From: Bacteroidia bacterium | GTDB lineage: Bacteria > Bacteroidota > Bacteroidia > SXHM01 | Reading direction: 5' to 3' | DNA: 64,000 nucleotides | Assembly: GCA_022072225.1 (NCBI GenBank) | Contig: JAJVIC010000002.1 | Coordinates: forward strand, 141,876-205,875 | In this document: one piece after another, positions 53,378 through 63,300 of the stretch | Numbering within the stretch: position 1 is the stretch's first letter | How the letters are laid out: every line of letters begins with the position of its first letter | Position numbers and translations under genes: made by a program | The notes under the pieces: model-generated | What the model saw: only the letters and a program-made list of their open reading frames with translations | The model's database searches: none | Told to the model about the DNA's origin: nothing

Positions 53378-53932
53378 CCTTTTCGGGAATTTCATCTTGT
53401 AGTTTACATCTACAATTCCTTTCGAAATATCATTCAGCTTGCCTTTGAGCAGGCGTTTTTTCAAAGGACTGAGGCGGTCGGTAAATAAAACACCTTCCAG
53501 ATGGTCGTATTCATGCTGAATAACGCGGGCAATAATGCCTTCGAACTTTTCCTCGTGAAGTTCAAAGTTTTCATCTTCATATTCCAGAATTAATTCCGGT
53601 TTGCGTTCAACATCTTCGCGTATGCCCGGAATACTCAGACAACCCTCATTGAAATTCCACTCCTCTCCATCTTCTTCCAATATGCGGGGATTAATAAAAG
53701 TTCGTTTCCAGTCTCTCAATTCCGGATATTCATCTTCAAAGGGTGAAGCATCAATTACAAAAAGCCGTATTGATTTTCCTATTTGCGGAGCTGCCAGACC
53801 AACGCCTTTGCTTGAATACATGGTTTCATACATGTCTTGAATCAACTTATCAAGTCCGGGATAATCGCTGTCAATTTCTTCGGCTGTTTTTTTCAGAACG
53901 GGGTCACCGTAGGCTACTATGGGAAGAATCAT
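53375..53932 (-). CDS. def: Peptide deformylase
   Basis: A 185-residue metalloenzyme removing the N-formyl group from new proteins. The three family motifs are present: GVGLAAPQIG, EGCLSIPG with the Cys ligand, and QHEYDH with HExxH. The C-terminus ends MKFPKR with its stop in a heptamer word. Two-thirds of the gap to ruvX is filled by an 8-bp-word inverted repeat. Confidence 0.96.
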   Translation of the reverse strand: MILPIVAYGDPVLKKTAEEIDSDYPGLDKLIQDMYETMYSSKGVGLAAPQIGKSIRLFVIDASPFEDEYPELRDWKRTFINPRILEEDGEEWNFNEGCLSIPGIREDVERKPELILEYEDENFELHEEKFEGIIARVIQHEYDHLEGVLFTDRLSPLKKRLLKGKLNDISKGIVDVNYKMKFPKR

Positions 53933-53941
53933 GTTTTTCAG

Positions 53942-54009
53942 TTAGTGAATTAGTGATTTATTGATTTAGCGATTGCTGTTAATCACTAATTCGCTAAATC
54001 ACCAAATCG
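53942..54009. repeat. 8-bp-word inverted repeat
   Basis: TTAGTGAA, TTAGTGAT, TTATTGAT, TTAGCGAT on the left and AATCACTA, ATTCGCTA, AATCACCA on the right form a large imperfect hairpin. Word length is 8 rather than 7, unlike the other runs. A CAAAGATA at 54024-54031 just beyond reads TATCTTTG on the minus strand and may be the def promoter. Confidence 0.7.
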
Positions 54010-54049
54010 TAAATTATTTTGCGCAAAGATAAAGTTTTGAATACTCAAT

Positions 54050-54466
54050 TCAGTGCCCTGTTCGTTCAAGATAACTTTGCAGAATAATGGTGGCGCTGAT
54101 GGTATCTACCAGTTCTTTATTCTGGCGCGCTTTTTTTCCCAATCCTCCGTCAATCATGGTTTGAAAAGCCATTTTAGAAGTAAAGCGTTCGTCTTCGCGT
54201 TCAATTTTCAGATTTGTAAAATGCTTTTGCAGTTGTTTGATAAATTGTTCGGTTGCTGCTGCTGCCTGTGCCGGTTGGTTGTTCATGCGTTTGGGCTCGC
54301 CTACAACAATGCATTCCACATCTTCTTTAGCCATGTATTTTTTCAGGTAATCAATGGCTTCGTGTGTGGCAACAGTTGCCAGTCCGGTGGCAATAATTTT
54401 TGAAGCATCGGTAACGGCAATACCTGTGCGTTTAGTTCCGAAATCGATGGCTATTATTCTTCCCAT
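54050..54466 (-). CDS. ruvX: RuvX/YqgF Holliday junction resolvase-like protein
   Basis: A 138-residue RNase H-fold protein from ATG 54466 (MGRIIAIDFGTKRTGIA, with the first catalytic Asp). It has VVGEPKRMNNQPA, EREDERFTSK and the C-terminal KELVDTISATIILQSYLE with a final Asp. In E. coli it acts in 16S rRNA 5' maturation. The longer in-frame start lies within the corA gene. Confidence 0.93.
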   Translation of the reverse strand: MGRIIAIDFGTKRTGIAVTDASKIIATGLATVATHEAIDYLKKYMAKEDVECIVVGEPKRMNNQPAQAAAATEQFIKQLQKHFTNLKIEREDERFTSKMAFQTMIDGGLGKKARQNKELVDTISATIILQSYLERTGH

Positions 54467-54467
54467 A

Positions 54468-55529
54468 TTACAACCATTTTTTTCTTCTGAAAAAGATAAG
54501 CATACAAACAGCAAGAATAACGCAAACTAACCAGAATAAGGGATATGAGTAAGGAAAATCAAGTTCGGGGAAATAATGAAAATTCATTCCGTAAACACCG
54601 GCCAAAAAAGTAAGCGGAATAAAAATGGTGGAGATAATGGTCAACACTTTCATTACCACATTCATGCGGTAGCTGATGCTGGAAAGATGCAGGTCCATGA
54701 GACTTGAAATCAGGTCGCGGTAGGTTTCAATGGATTGAATAACGTGAATAGTATGGTCGTAAATGTCGCTCAGGTATTTCAGGTTGTTATCTAAAATAAG
54801 TTCAGATTCTGTTTTACTCAATTTAGACAAAGCCTCGCGCAAAGGAAAAACGGATTTGCGGAGAAGAATAAGATTTTTCTTCACGTTGAGAATTTCGCGC
54901 AGGTTATTTTCTTCATCTTCCCCCATGGTACGGGCTTCCATTTCTTCCATTTGATCGGCTATGTTTTCAAGCACCAGAAAATAATTGTCAACCACCACAT
55001 CAATTAATCTGAAAAAAAGAAAATCAGAGCCTTTGTTGCGTACCTGTGCCGAAGAATCCAGTAACCTTTTGCGCACCGGGTCAAAAAAATCGCCAGGTTG
55101 CTCCTGAAAAGATATGACGTAATTTTTTCCAAGTACAAGAGCTACCTGTTCAAATTCAATTTTTCCCCCGTCTGTAACGGAAATCATTTTAAGGGTTATA
55201 AAAAGATGTTTGTCAAACTCTTCATATTTCGGAATGTGTTCGGTTTGTAAAATATCTTCGAGCAGCAGATTGTGTAATCCAAAATGCTTACCTGTTTTTT
55301 CCAGTAAATTCAGGTCGTAGAGGCTGTTGATGTTTATCCAATGGAATTTATCTTCGCTTATTTCTTTGGAAAAATTATTTACATCTACTGCACAATTTTC
55401 GTTGTAGTGGTTAGGTGAGTAGCTGATGTTGCTGATCAGCACCTGTTCGATTCCGGGTTTTTCGCCAACGGGAACCAATGTTCCGAAGGGAAGACTTTCG
55501 CGTTTTTTACGTCTGTTGTTTTTTCCCAT
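54468..55529 (-). CDS. corA: CorA-type magnesium/cobalt transporter
   Basis: A 353-residue protein. A large cytoplasmic N-domain (about 1-290) with long stalk helices is followed by two C-terminal transmembrane helices flanking the YGMNFHYFPEL signature loop (GMN). The C-terminus is basic (FFRRKKW). One bp before ruvX; three bp after the MscS gene. Confidence 0.93.
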   Translation of the reverse strand: MGKNNRRKKRESLPFGTLVPVGEKPGIEQVLISNISYSPNHYNENCAVDVNNFSKEISEDKFHWININSLYDLNLLEKTGKHFGLHNLLLEDILQTEHIPKYEEFDKHLFITLKMISVTDGGKIEFEQVALVLGKNYVISFQEQPGDFFDPVRKRLLDSSAQVRNKGSDFLFFRLIDVVVDNYFLVLENIADQMEEMEARTMGEDEENNLREILNVKKNLILLRKSVFPLREALSKLSKTESELILDNNLKYLSDIYDHTIHVIQSIETYRDLISSLMDLHLSSISYRMNVVMKVLTIISTIFIPLTFLAGVYGMNFHYFPELDFPYSYPLFWLVCVILAVCMLIFFRRKKWL

Positions 55530-55532
55530 TTT

Positions 55533-56372
55533 TTAGTTTTTAAAAACGGTAGTCCGGTGATGAAAAGGGAATTCAATGCCTTCTTTATCAAAGCGCTTTT
55601 TTATTGACAACAATAAATCACACTTCATTTCAAAACCTTTAATGGCATCATCTGCCCATACTCCAGCCCGCAATACCACAGCGGCCTCGTTTAGGTTTAA
55701 AACTTTAACATCTACTTTAGGTTTGCTCTCGTTTTCCTGTTCAACTGTACGCTGGTCAACACACAAAGGGTGTTTGGAACATTCGTCCAGCATAATGGCA
55801 ATGGCTTTATCCACATCGCTTTCATAACTTATTCCGATTTCAATATACATGCATACATGCTCATCAACAAGGCTCGAATTCAGAACAGTTTGTTCGCTTA
55901 TTACCGTGTTTGGTATTACAAGTCTGCGGTTTTCAAAACTGCGGATAACGGTGTGGCGCAGCGTAATGTCTTCCACAATACCGCTGTCGTAGCTGCCTAC
56001 TTTAATAATGTCGTTTACGAGAAAGGGGCGAAAAATAACAATGAAAATGCCGCTGATGATATTGCTGAAAGCCTGCTGGGATGCAAAACCCACAATGGCT
56101 GCGATAATACCCGCACCGGCAAACAAAGTTAGTCCCAGTGTGCGCAGGGCTGGAATGCTGTATGCTACCAGAATGCCGGCAAGCGTAAAGATAATCAGGT
56201 CAACCATATTGCGGAAAAAGCGGTAGCGTGTCGGGTCAACGTTCAGGTGTTCTGAGCTTTGATCAAAAAAGCGCTTGAGCAACCTGCGTATGATGCGCGA
56301 TGCAATGATTGCAACAATGATTACAATGGCAGAAGTGAAAAATGATTTATGATCAGCAATGAAATCGTTCAT
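55533..56372 (-). CDS. Small-conductance mechanosensitive channel (MscS family)
   Basis: A 279-residue protein with three transmembrane helices (FTSAIVIIVAIIASRIIRRLL, DLIIFTLAGILVAYSI, TLFAGAGIIAAIVGFASQQAFSNI, the pore helix), then the beta domain (DIIKVGSYDSGIVEDITLRHTVIRSFENR) and the C-terminal alpha/beta domain. It releases solutes on hypo-osmotic shock. First gene of the MscS, CorA, RuvX unit. Confidence 0.92.
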   Translation of the reverse strand: MNDFIADHKSFFTSAIVIIVAIIASRIIRRLLKRFFDQSSEHLNVDPTRYRFFRNMVDLIIFTLAGILVAYSIPALRTLGLTLFAGAGIIAAIVGFASQQAFSNIISGIFIVIFRPFLVNDIIKVGSYDSGIVEDITLRHTVIRSFENRRLVIPNTVISEQTVLNSSLVDEHVCMYIEIGISYESDVDKAIAIMLDECSKHPLCVDQRTVEQENESKPKVDVKVLNLNEAAVVLRAGVWADDAIKGFEMKCDLLLSIKKRFDKEGIEFPFHHRTTVFKN

Positions 56373-56475
56373 GGGTTCAAACCTACGAATAAACAGGAAT
56401 TTAAATTTTTAAAAAAATGAGAAAATCACCGGACGGTGATTAGGTAAAGAAATAAGAGGCTTCTGTTTCTTATTG

Positions 56476-57165
56476 TTATCCGGTAAATTTATAGCCAACA
56501 CCTTTTATGGTCTGGATGTATTCATCACCGAGTTTTTCGCGTAGTTTGCGGATATGCACATCAATTGTACGGTTACCTACAATTATTTCCTGTCCCCAGA
56601 TATCACTCAATATATGTTCGCGTGTAAAAACATTTCCGGGCTTTGACATCAGCAGTTTAAGCAGCTGAAATTCTTTGCGCGGAAGATTTAATTCTTCGCC
56701 ATTTCTGACAACTATGAATCGGTCAGGGTCAATTTGTATTCCATTGGTTTCAGTCAAGGCCTGCATTGGTTGCATGTTTTTTCTGCGCAACAGGGCATTT
56801 ATCCGGCTTACCAGAACTTTAGGTTTAATTGGTTTGCTGATGTAATCATCAGCACCAGCATCAAACCCCGCAATTTGAGAATAGTCTTCACTCCTTGCCG
56901 TAAGAAATGCAATGACGGTGTCTTTAAGTTTTTCTGTTTCGCGAAGCAGCTGACAGGTTTCTATGCCATCCATTCCCGGCATCATAACATCCAGCAATAT
57001 CAACTGCGGTAAAAATTTATGAGCTATTGCAACCCCTTCTCTGCCGTTGCTTGCCGTCTGAACCTGAAACCCTTCTTTTTCCAGATTGTATTTTAAAAAT
57101 TCCAGTATATCGCTTTCGTCATCAACAAGCAGAATTTTTTTACCGGTAGTAGTTTTTGCATTCAT
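56476..57165 (-). CDS. PhoB-like (OmpR family) response regulator
   Basis: A 229-residue protein from ATG 57165. The receiver domain has acidic DDES, the phospho-Asp in LILLDVMMPGMDG and a Lys in DDYISKPIKP. The winged-helix output has PRKEFQLLKLLMSKPG and GNRTIDVHIRKLREKLGDEYIQTIKGVGYKF, closest in my memory to PhoB of Bacteroidota. No histidine kinase is adjacent. It is divergent from the TonB receptor gene with a 222-bp gap holding 11-bp direct repeats. Confidence 0.9.
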   Translation of the reverse strand: MNAKTTTGKKILLVDDESDILEFLKYNLEKEGFQVQTASNGREGVAIAHKFLPQLILLDVMMPGMDGIETCQLLRETEKLKDTVIAFLTARSEDYSQIAGFDAGADDYISKPIKPKVLVSRINALLRRKNMQPMQALTETNGIQIDPDRFIVVRNGEELNLPRKEFQLLKLLMSKPGNVFTREHILSDIWGQEIIVGNRTIDVHIRKLREKLGDEYIQTIKGVGYKFTG

Positions 57166-57305
57166 CAGTTGCACAGAATAGTATGCCTGCAAAACTATTT
57201 CTGTAACGATTCTACAATATTACGTTAGCGTTAAATCTGTTTTAAATCATTTGTTTGACTATTATTTTGATTTTAAGTGATTTAATATAAATCATCCTTT
57301 AAACA

Positions 57306-57322
57306 CTTAACATTTACTTAAC
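57306..57322 (+). promoter_or_regulatory. Candidate PhoB-type box before the TonB receptor
   Basis: CTTAAC occurs at 57306-57311 and 57317-57322, exactly 11 bp apart, the spacing of PhoB half-sites. Weaker half-sites in the same phase flank them (CTTTAAACA, TTCATCAT). No clean TAnnTTTG is seen, though ACCTTTG at 57321 is near. Functional assignment is inferred from the neighbouring regulator. Confidence 0.4.
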
Positions 57323-57387
57323 CTTTGCTTCATCATAACATGATGTTGTTGCTTTTTTTTTGCAGCGTGAAAACTAAACAACATTTA

Positions 57388-60210
57388 ATGAAAAACACAC
57401 TAACGCTTTTTGCTGCTATTATCTTTACATTTTCGGCATTTGGCTTCAACGAAAAGCCGGGCTTTATCATCGGTAAAGTAACCGAAACCATTGACGGCAA
57501 AACACAGCCGGTTCCGTTTGCCAACGTAAGTATAAAAGGTACTGCCAACGGGGCTACTACGGATTTTGACGGTAATTATAAAATAACTGTCAGCGAAGGT
57601 GTGTATGAAATTGTGGCAAGTTTTGTAGGCTATGAACCTGTTTCAAAAGCAGGCATTAAAGTAGTGGCCGGAGAAACGACAAACCTGGACTTTAACCTTC
57701 AGGTGGCCGTGCAGCAACTGAAAGAAACAAAAGTTTCGGCACAGAAAGTAACGCATACGGAGAATGCAGTGCTTACCGAAATGAAACGCAGCACTGCCGT
57801 AGTTAACGGCATTTCTTCGCAACAGATAGCCAAATCGCAGGACAGGGATGCATCTGAAGTTATTAAGCGTGTGCCCGGTGTTACCATTATGAACGACCGC
57901 TTTGTAATGGTGCGCGGTTTGAGCGAACGTTACAATTCTGTTTTTCTGAATAATGTAACAACACCCAGCACGGAATCGGATGTAAAAGCCTTTTCATTCG
58001 ACATGATACCCAGCGCACTGATTGACCGCATTCTGATTTACAAAAGTCCTGCTCCTGAAATAGCCGGTGATTTTGCAGGTGGCGTAATTAAAGTATTCAC
58101 GAAAAATACACCTGACGAAAATCTGTTTTCGGCAGGTTACTCGGTATCTTACAGGCAAGGCACAACTTTTAATGATTTTTACCTGAATCCCGGAAGCAAA
58201 ACCGATTGGTTGGGCTTTGATGACGGAAGCCGCTCATTACCTTCGGGTTTTCCGGGCAATGTTCGCGATATTTCGAATTCAAACGACCTGGAACAGCTTA
58301 CAACTGTTGGCCGCTCGCTGAGCAATAACTGGAGCACCGAACATTCTAAAGCCGCTCCCGACCAACGTTTTAATTTAACCTTTGCGCGCAAGTTTGATAT
58401 TAAGAAAGTTCACGTAGGACACATAACCGCCATCAATTACAGCAATACCAATCAGTTTTTTGTATCGCGCAGAACGGATTACAACACCTGGAATCCTGTG
58501 ACGCAAGCCAGCGATACTATTTTTGATTATTTCGACAGCCGTTACACTAATAATGTCAGAGTTGGAGTGCTTCACAACTGGTCGTTCAATTTCCTGAGCC
58601 ACAAAATTGAGTTCAAAAACATTTTCAACCAGGCTGGTATGAACCAAAGCACTTTGCGTGACGGTAAAAACTTTGAAGAAGGTGAATTGCGCAAAGAGTA
58701 TTCGTACTACTACATGAACCGCAGCATCTACACCGGTCAGTTAAGCGGAGAGCACAAGCTGTTTGAAGACAAAACCAAAATTGACTGGACGCTTGCCTAC
58801 TCAAAAGCAAAAAAAGAAGAGCCGGACTGGAGACGCGTCCGCACGGCAAAAGACATCAATGCAAGCGAAGAGGATTCTTACCAGACTTATGTTCCATTCG
58901 GAGCAACTCCATTCTTTCTGGGTCGTTTGTACTTTGATTTGTACGAAGAGTTAATGACCGGAGCGGCCAACCTTGAACAGAAATTAAACATCGGAAAGTT
59001 TCAACCCAAAGTTACTGCCGGAATTTACCTGGAGCGCAAATGGCGCCAATTCAGTGCACGTAATCTGGGTTACGCATCGGCTAATGTATTTGAGTTTGAT
59101 AACAGTTTGCGCGATTTACCTGTTGACCAGCTTTTTGCCGAAGAAAACATTAATTCCACTACCGGCTTAAAGATAGATGAAGACACGCGCAAGAGCGACA
59201 CTTACACTGCGCAAAACGATTTGATTGCCTATTACCTGGCACTTGACATTCCTTTTGCCAAATGGTTAAACCTGCATACCGGAGCACGTGTTGAGAATAA
59301 CCGTCAGCGACTGGAAAGCCACACCGTTACAGGAAATCCGGTAAATGTTGATGCACATGTTATCCGCCTTTTGCCTTCAGCAAATCTTACAGCCAACATC
59401 AGCGAAAAAATGCTGTTGCGCGGTGGATTTGGTATTACGCTCAACCGACCTGAGTTCCGTGAGCTGGCTCCTTATGCTTTTTATGATTTCAACTTTAACA
59501 GCGTAAACTACGGTAACGACTCATTGCAAACGCCTTCGATCTATAACTACGATGCCCGCTGGGAATATTATCCGGGTCACGGAGAGATGATCAGCGTTGG
59601 CGGCTTTTACAAAAACTTTATTAACCCTATTGAAACCTATTTTGTACCCGGAACAGGTTCGGGCGGAACGCGTAACTACACCTACCGCAATGCAGAATCG
59701 GCCAGCAGCACCGGTATTGAAGTGGAAGTACGCAAAATGTTTAATGCCCTTAAAACCCCTTTTATCCGCAACCTTGGTGTAATACTGAATGCCAGCTATA
59801 TCTGGAGCAAAATAAACCTGGGCGACCAGGCGCAGGGCCAAAGCGAAAACCGCCCGATGATGGGACAATCGCCTTATATTATTAACAGCGGCATTTACTA
59901 CCAGAATGATAGTATTGGACTACAGGTAAATCTGCTTTACAATGTTATTGGCGAGCGCATTGTAATTGTAGGGTCATACGGAATACCTGATGTATATGAA
60001 ATGCCGCGCAACACGCTTGACTTAACTGTAAGCAAACGTTTGTGGAAGCGTCTGGAAGTGAAGCTGGGTATTCAGGATATTTTAAATCAGCCTTATCTGC
60101 TGGTACAGGATGCCAACGGTGACGGAAAAGTTACCCGTAACAACGACCAGCAAATACAATCGTATAAGCGCGGAAGTTATTATACACTGGGACTGAACTT
60201 CAGATTTTAA
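57388..60210 (+). CDS. TonB-dependent outer-membrane receptor
   Basis: A 940-residue protein from ATG 57388 (signal MKNTLTLFAAIIFTFSAFGF). It has a CarboxypepD_reg-like N-domain (GKVTETIDGKTQPVPFANVSIKG, about 25-110), a plug domain (VIKRVPGVTIMNDRFVMVRGLSERYNSVFLNN, about 160-270) and a 22-strand barrel ending YTLGLNFRF with a C-terminal aromatic. It imports a substrate with TonB energy. The gene is not paired with a SusD-like lipoprotein, so it is not a classical polysaccharide locus. The next gene codes for a giant secreted protein. Confidence 0.93.
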   Translation: MKNTLTLFAAIIFTFSAFGFNEKPGFIIGKVTETIDGKTQPVPFANVSIKGTANGATTDFDGNYKITVSEGVYEIVASFVGYEPVSKAGIKVVAGETTNLDFNLQVAVQQLKETKVSAQKVTHTENAVLTEMKRSTAVVNGISSQQIAKSQDRDASEVIKRVPGVTIMNDRFVMVRGLSERYNSVFLNNVTTPSTESDVKAFSFDMIPSALIDRILIYKSPAPEIAGDFAGGVIKVFTKNTPDENLFSAGYSVSYRQGTTFNDFYLNPGSKTDWLGFDDGSRSLPSGFPGNVRDISNSNDLEQLTTVGRSLSNNWSTEHSKAAPDQRFNLTFARKFDIKKVHVGHITAINYSNTNQFFVSRRTDYNTWNPVTQASDTIFDYFDSRYTNNVRVGVLHNWSFNFLSHKIEFKNIFNQAGMNQSTLRDGKNFEEGELRKEYSYYYMNRSIYTGQLSGEHKLFEDKTKIDWTLAYSKAKKEEPDWRRVRTAKDINASEEDSYQTYVPFGATPFFLGRLYFDLYEELMTGAANLEQKLNIGKFQPKVTAGIYLERKWRQFSARNLGYASANVFEFDNSLRDLPVDQLFAEENINSTTGLKIDEDTRKSDTYTAQNDLIAYYLALDIPFAKWLNLHTGARVENNRQRLESHTVTGNPVNVDAHVIRLLPSANLTANISEKMLLRGGFGITLNRPEFRELAPYAFYDFNFNSVNYGNDSLQTPSIYNYDARWEYYPGHGEMISVGGFYKNFINPIETYFVPGTGSGGTRNYTYRNAESASSTGIEVEVRKMFNALKTPFIRNLGVILNASYIWSKINLGDQAQGQSENRPMMGQSPYIINSGIYYQNDSIGLQVNLLYNVIGERIVIVGSYGIPDVYEMPRNTLDLTVSKRLWKRLEVKLGIQDILNQPYLLVQDANGDGKVTRNNDQQIQSYKRGSYYTLGLNFRF

Positions 60211-60240
60211 GAGCAAACCCTCACGGTTGCCTTTTAAACA

Positions 60241-60269
60241 ACAAAACCCCGCTCATCGCGGGGTTTTGT
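60241..60269 (+). terminator. Terminator after the TonB receptor gene
   Basis: Perfect 12-bp arms (ACAAAACCCCGC and complement) with a 5-nt loop, 30 bp past the stop. The right arm contains TTTT. Confidence 0.8.
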
Positions 60270-60295
60270 TATTTAATAAATACAGTTCATATTCT

Positions 60296-60323
60296 CTTAA
60301 CACAATCATAAGAATCATGTAAC
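60296..60323 (+). promoter_or_regulatory. Second candidate PhoB-type box
   Basis: CTTAAC (60296-60301) and TGTAAC (60318-60323) are 22 bp apart, twice 11. A TCATAA word lies midway, close to the same phase. TAGTTTTG (60356-60363) 30 bp upstream of the next ATG matches the -7 consensus. This is weaker than the box at 57306. Confidence 0.3.
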
Positions 60324-60392
60324 CTCAAATTTATCCTGCCGCAATGTTGCGGGTATAGTTTTGCCGCATCTAAAAACAATAAAAATATTAAG

Positions 60393-63300
60393 ATGAAAAA
60401 ACTATTACTTGCGGCAGCCCTTCTGGTTGTCAACATTGCAGGTAGTATTGCGCAAACCGTTATTTCGGGCAATATTACCTCAGACATGACACTTACCAAC
60501 GATAACGTTTACTTGTTAAGCGGTTGGGTGTATGTAAAAGAACCTGCTACTTTAACTATTGAAGCAGGAACAGTTATTAAAGGAGAAAAAATAACACAAG
60601 GTGCACTCATTATTGAGCGCGGAGCAAAACTGGTTGCTATCGGAACTCCTAACCAGCCCATTGTATTTACTTCAGACCAGAACCCAACTGCACGTAACTA
60701 TGGCGACTGGGGCGGTATCATCATCTGCGGTAAAGCATCGGTAAATCTGCCCGGTGGCGAAGGTGTAGTAGAAGGCGGAACAGGCGCAACTTTTGGTGGC
60801 GGCCTAACTCCCAATGATGCTGACAACTCAGGAACTCTGAAATATGTACGTATCGAGTTTCCCGGAATTCCTTTTCAGCCCAATCAGGAGATCAATGGTC
60901 TTACACTGGGTGGTGTTGGAACAGGAACAACCATTGAAAATGTTCAGGTTTCTTATTCCGGTGACGACTCATACGAATGGTTTGGCGGAACTGTAAACGC
61001 AAAGCGCATTGTAGCTTTCCGCGGCTGGGACGATGACTTTGATACCGACAACGGATTTAAAGGAAAGGTTCAATATGGCGTATCATTGCGCGATCCGGCT
61101 ATTGCCGACCAAAGCGGTTCCAACAGTTTTGAAAGCGATAACGATGCAACAGGTTCAACAGCTGTGCCGCAAACACGCCCTGTGTTTTCTAACTTCAGCA
61201 CCTTCGGTCCTAAAGTGGATGTTAGCACTACTATCAACAGCAACTACAAAAGAGGTGCACACCTGCGCAGAAACACTGCAACCAATATTTTCAACTCTAT
61301 GATTTCAGGATTTCCTGATGGCTTATTAATAGACGCTGCAACAACCGAAGGCAATGCAATCAGCAATTTGCTTCAGTTCCGCAATAACATTATTGCAGGC
61401 TGCCCCGATCCAATGGATACCATTGCTTCCAGCACATGGGATATCGGAAGCTGGTTCAACACATCCGGTTTTGGCAATACTGTTTTGGCAAACACTTCTG
61501 ACCTGATGGTTGCTGATGGCTATAACTTAACCGATCCCGACTTTTTACCGCAAACAGGTTCTCCTTTATTAAGCGGAGCCGATTTTTCCAACACTGATTT
61601 GCAGGACGCTTATTTTGAAACAACAACTTTCCGAGGTGCTTTCGGTTCCGAAAACTGGACAGCTTGCTGGACCGAGTGGGACCCGCAAAATGAAATTTAC
61701 AACGGGGCTATTGATTACACTCCTGTAATTTCAATCAATGCAAACGGGCCAACAACTTTCTGTAACGGTGGTTCTGTAATTCTTACTGCCAGTGCAGGTT
61801 CATCTTTCCTATGGAGCAACGGAGCAACTACTCAATCTATTAACGTTACTACTTCAGGTGATTACACCGTGCAGGTATGGAGCAGCAGAGGTTGCACAGC
61901 TACTTCAGCTCCAACAACCGTTACCGTAAACACACCCGATGCAACGGTAACCGCAGGCGGTTCCACTACCATCTGTACACCTAACACCGTTACCTTAACG
62001 GCTGCTTCCAACACTTCTTATCTGTGGAGCAACAATGCAACTACACAAGCTATTACCGTGAATGCTTCAGGTGTTTACAGCGTTACCGTTACCGATGGAA
62101 ACGGTTGCACTGCAACATCAACACAAACTACCGTTACTGTTAACTCCGCTCCTGTTGCCAACTTTGTAGCACAGGCGTTTCAGTTGCTGGTAAACTTTAC
62201 CAACACTTCAACCGGAAACGGAAATACCTACACATGGGATTTTGGTGACGGAAGCAATGCTACCACCACCAATGCAACCCACAACTATGCAAATAGCGGT
62301 TATTACGATGTAGTGCTGACTGCTACCAACTCGTGCGGTACCAACAGCAACACACAATCCGTAAACATCAGTGACGAAGCAATAACCGTTACCGGAAACA
62401 TTACCACCAACACTACCTGGTACAATACCAATGAGTATCTGCTGAGCGGATTTGTTTATGTGAAAGACGGAGTAACTCTTACCATTCAACCCGGAACATT
62501 AATTAAAGGCGAAAAATCAACAAAAGGAACCCTGATTATTGAGCGTGGCGGAAAACTGATTGCCAACGGAACACTAAACCAGCCAATCGTTTTCACTTCT
62601 AACGAACCTGCCGGCAGCCGTAACTATGGCGACTGGGGCGGTATCATCATCTGCGGAAGAGCAGCAGTGAACCTGCCCGGTGGCGAAGGTGTTATTGAAG
62701 GGGGAACAGGTGCGTCATTTGGCGGAGGTCTTTCTCCTGATAATGCAGACAACTCAGGTTCTCTGAAATACGTGCGTATTGAATTCCCAGGAGTTCCTTT
62801 CCAACCAAACCAGGAAATCAACGGTCTTACACTGGGTGGTGTTGGTAGCGGAACTACCATTGAAAACATCCAGGTTTCGTATTGCGGTGACGACTCGTAT
62901 GAAATGTTTGGCGGAAACGTTGACATGAAAAAATTAATTGCACTTCGCGGTTGGGATGATGATTTTGATACCGATAACGGTTTCAGCGGAAAACTGCAAT
63001 ACGGTGTATCTATCCGTGATGCGGCTATAGCTGACCAAAGCGGTTCAAATGGTTTTGAAAGCGATAACGATGCAAGCGGAACAACTGCTACTCCTCAAAC
63101 ACATCCTATCTTCTCTAACTTCAGTATCTATGGTCCGCTGCTGGATGCAAACACTACTGTGAACAGCAACTACAAACGTGCTTTGCACCTGCGCAGAAAT
63201 ACTGCAACATCTGTTTACAACTCTGTATTTGCAGGTTACCCTGTAGGTCTGTTAATTGATGCTGCAACAACCGAAGGTAATGCAACCAATGGTTTATTGC

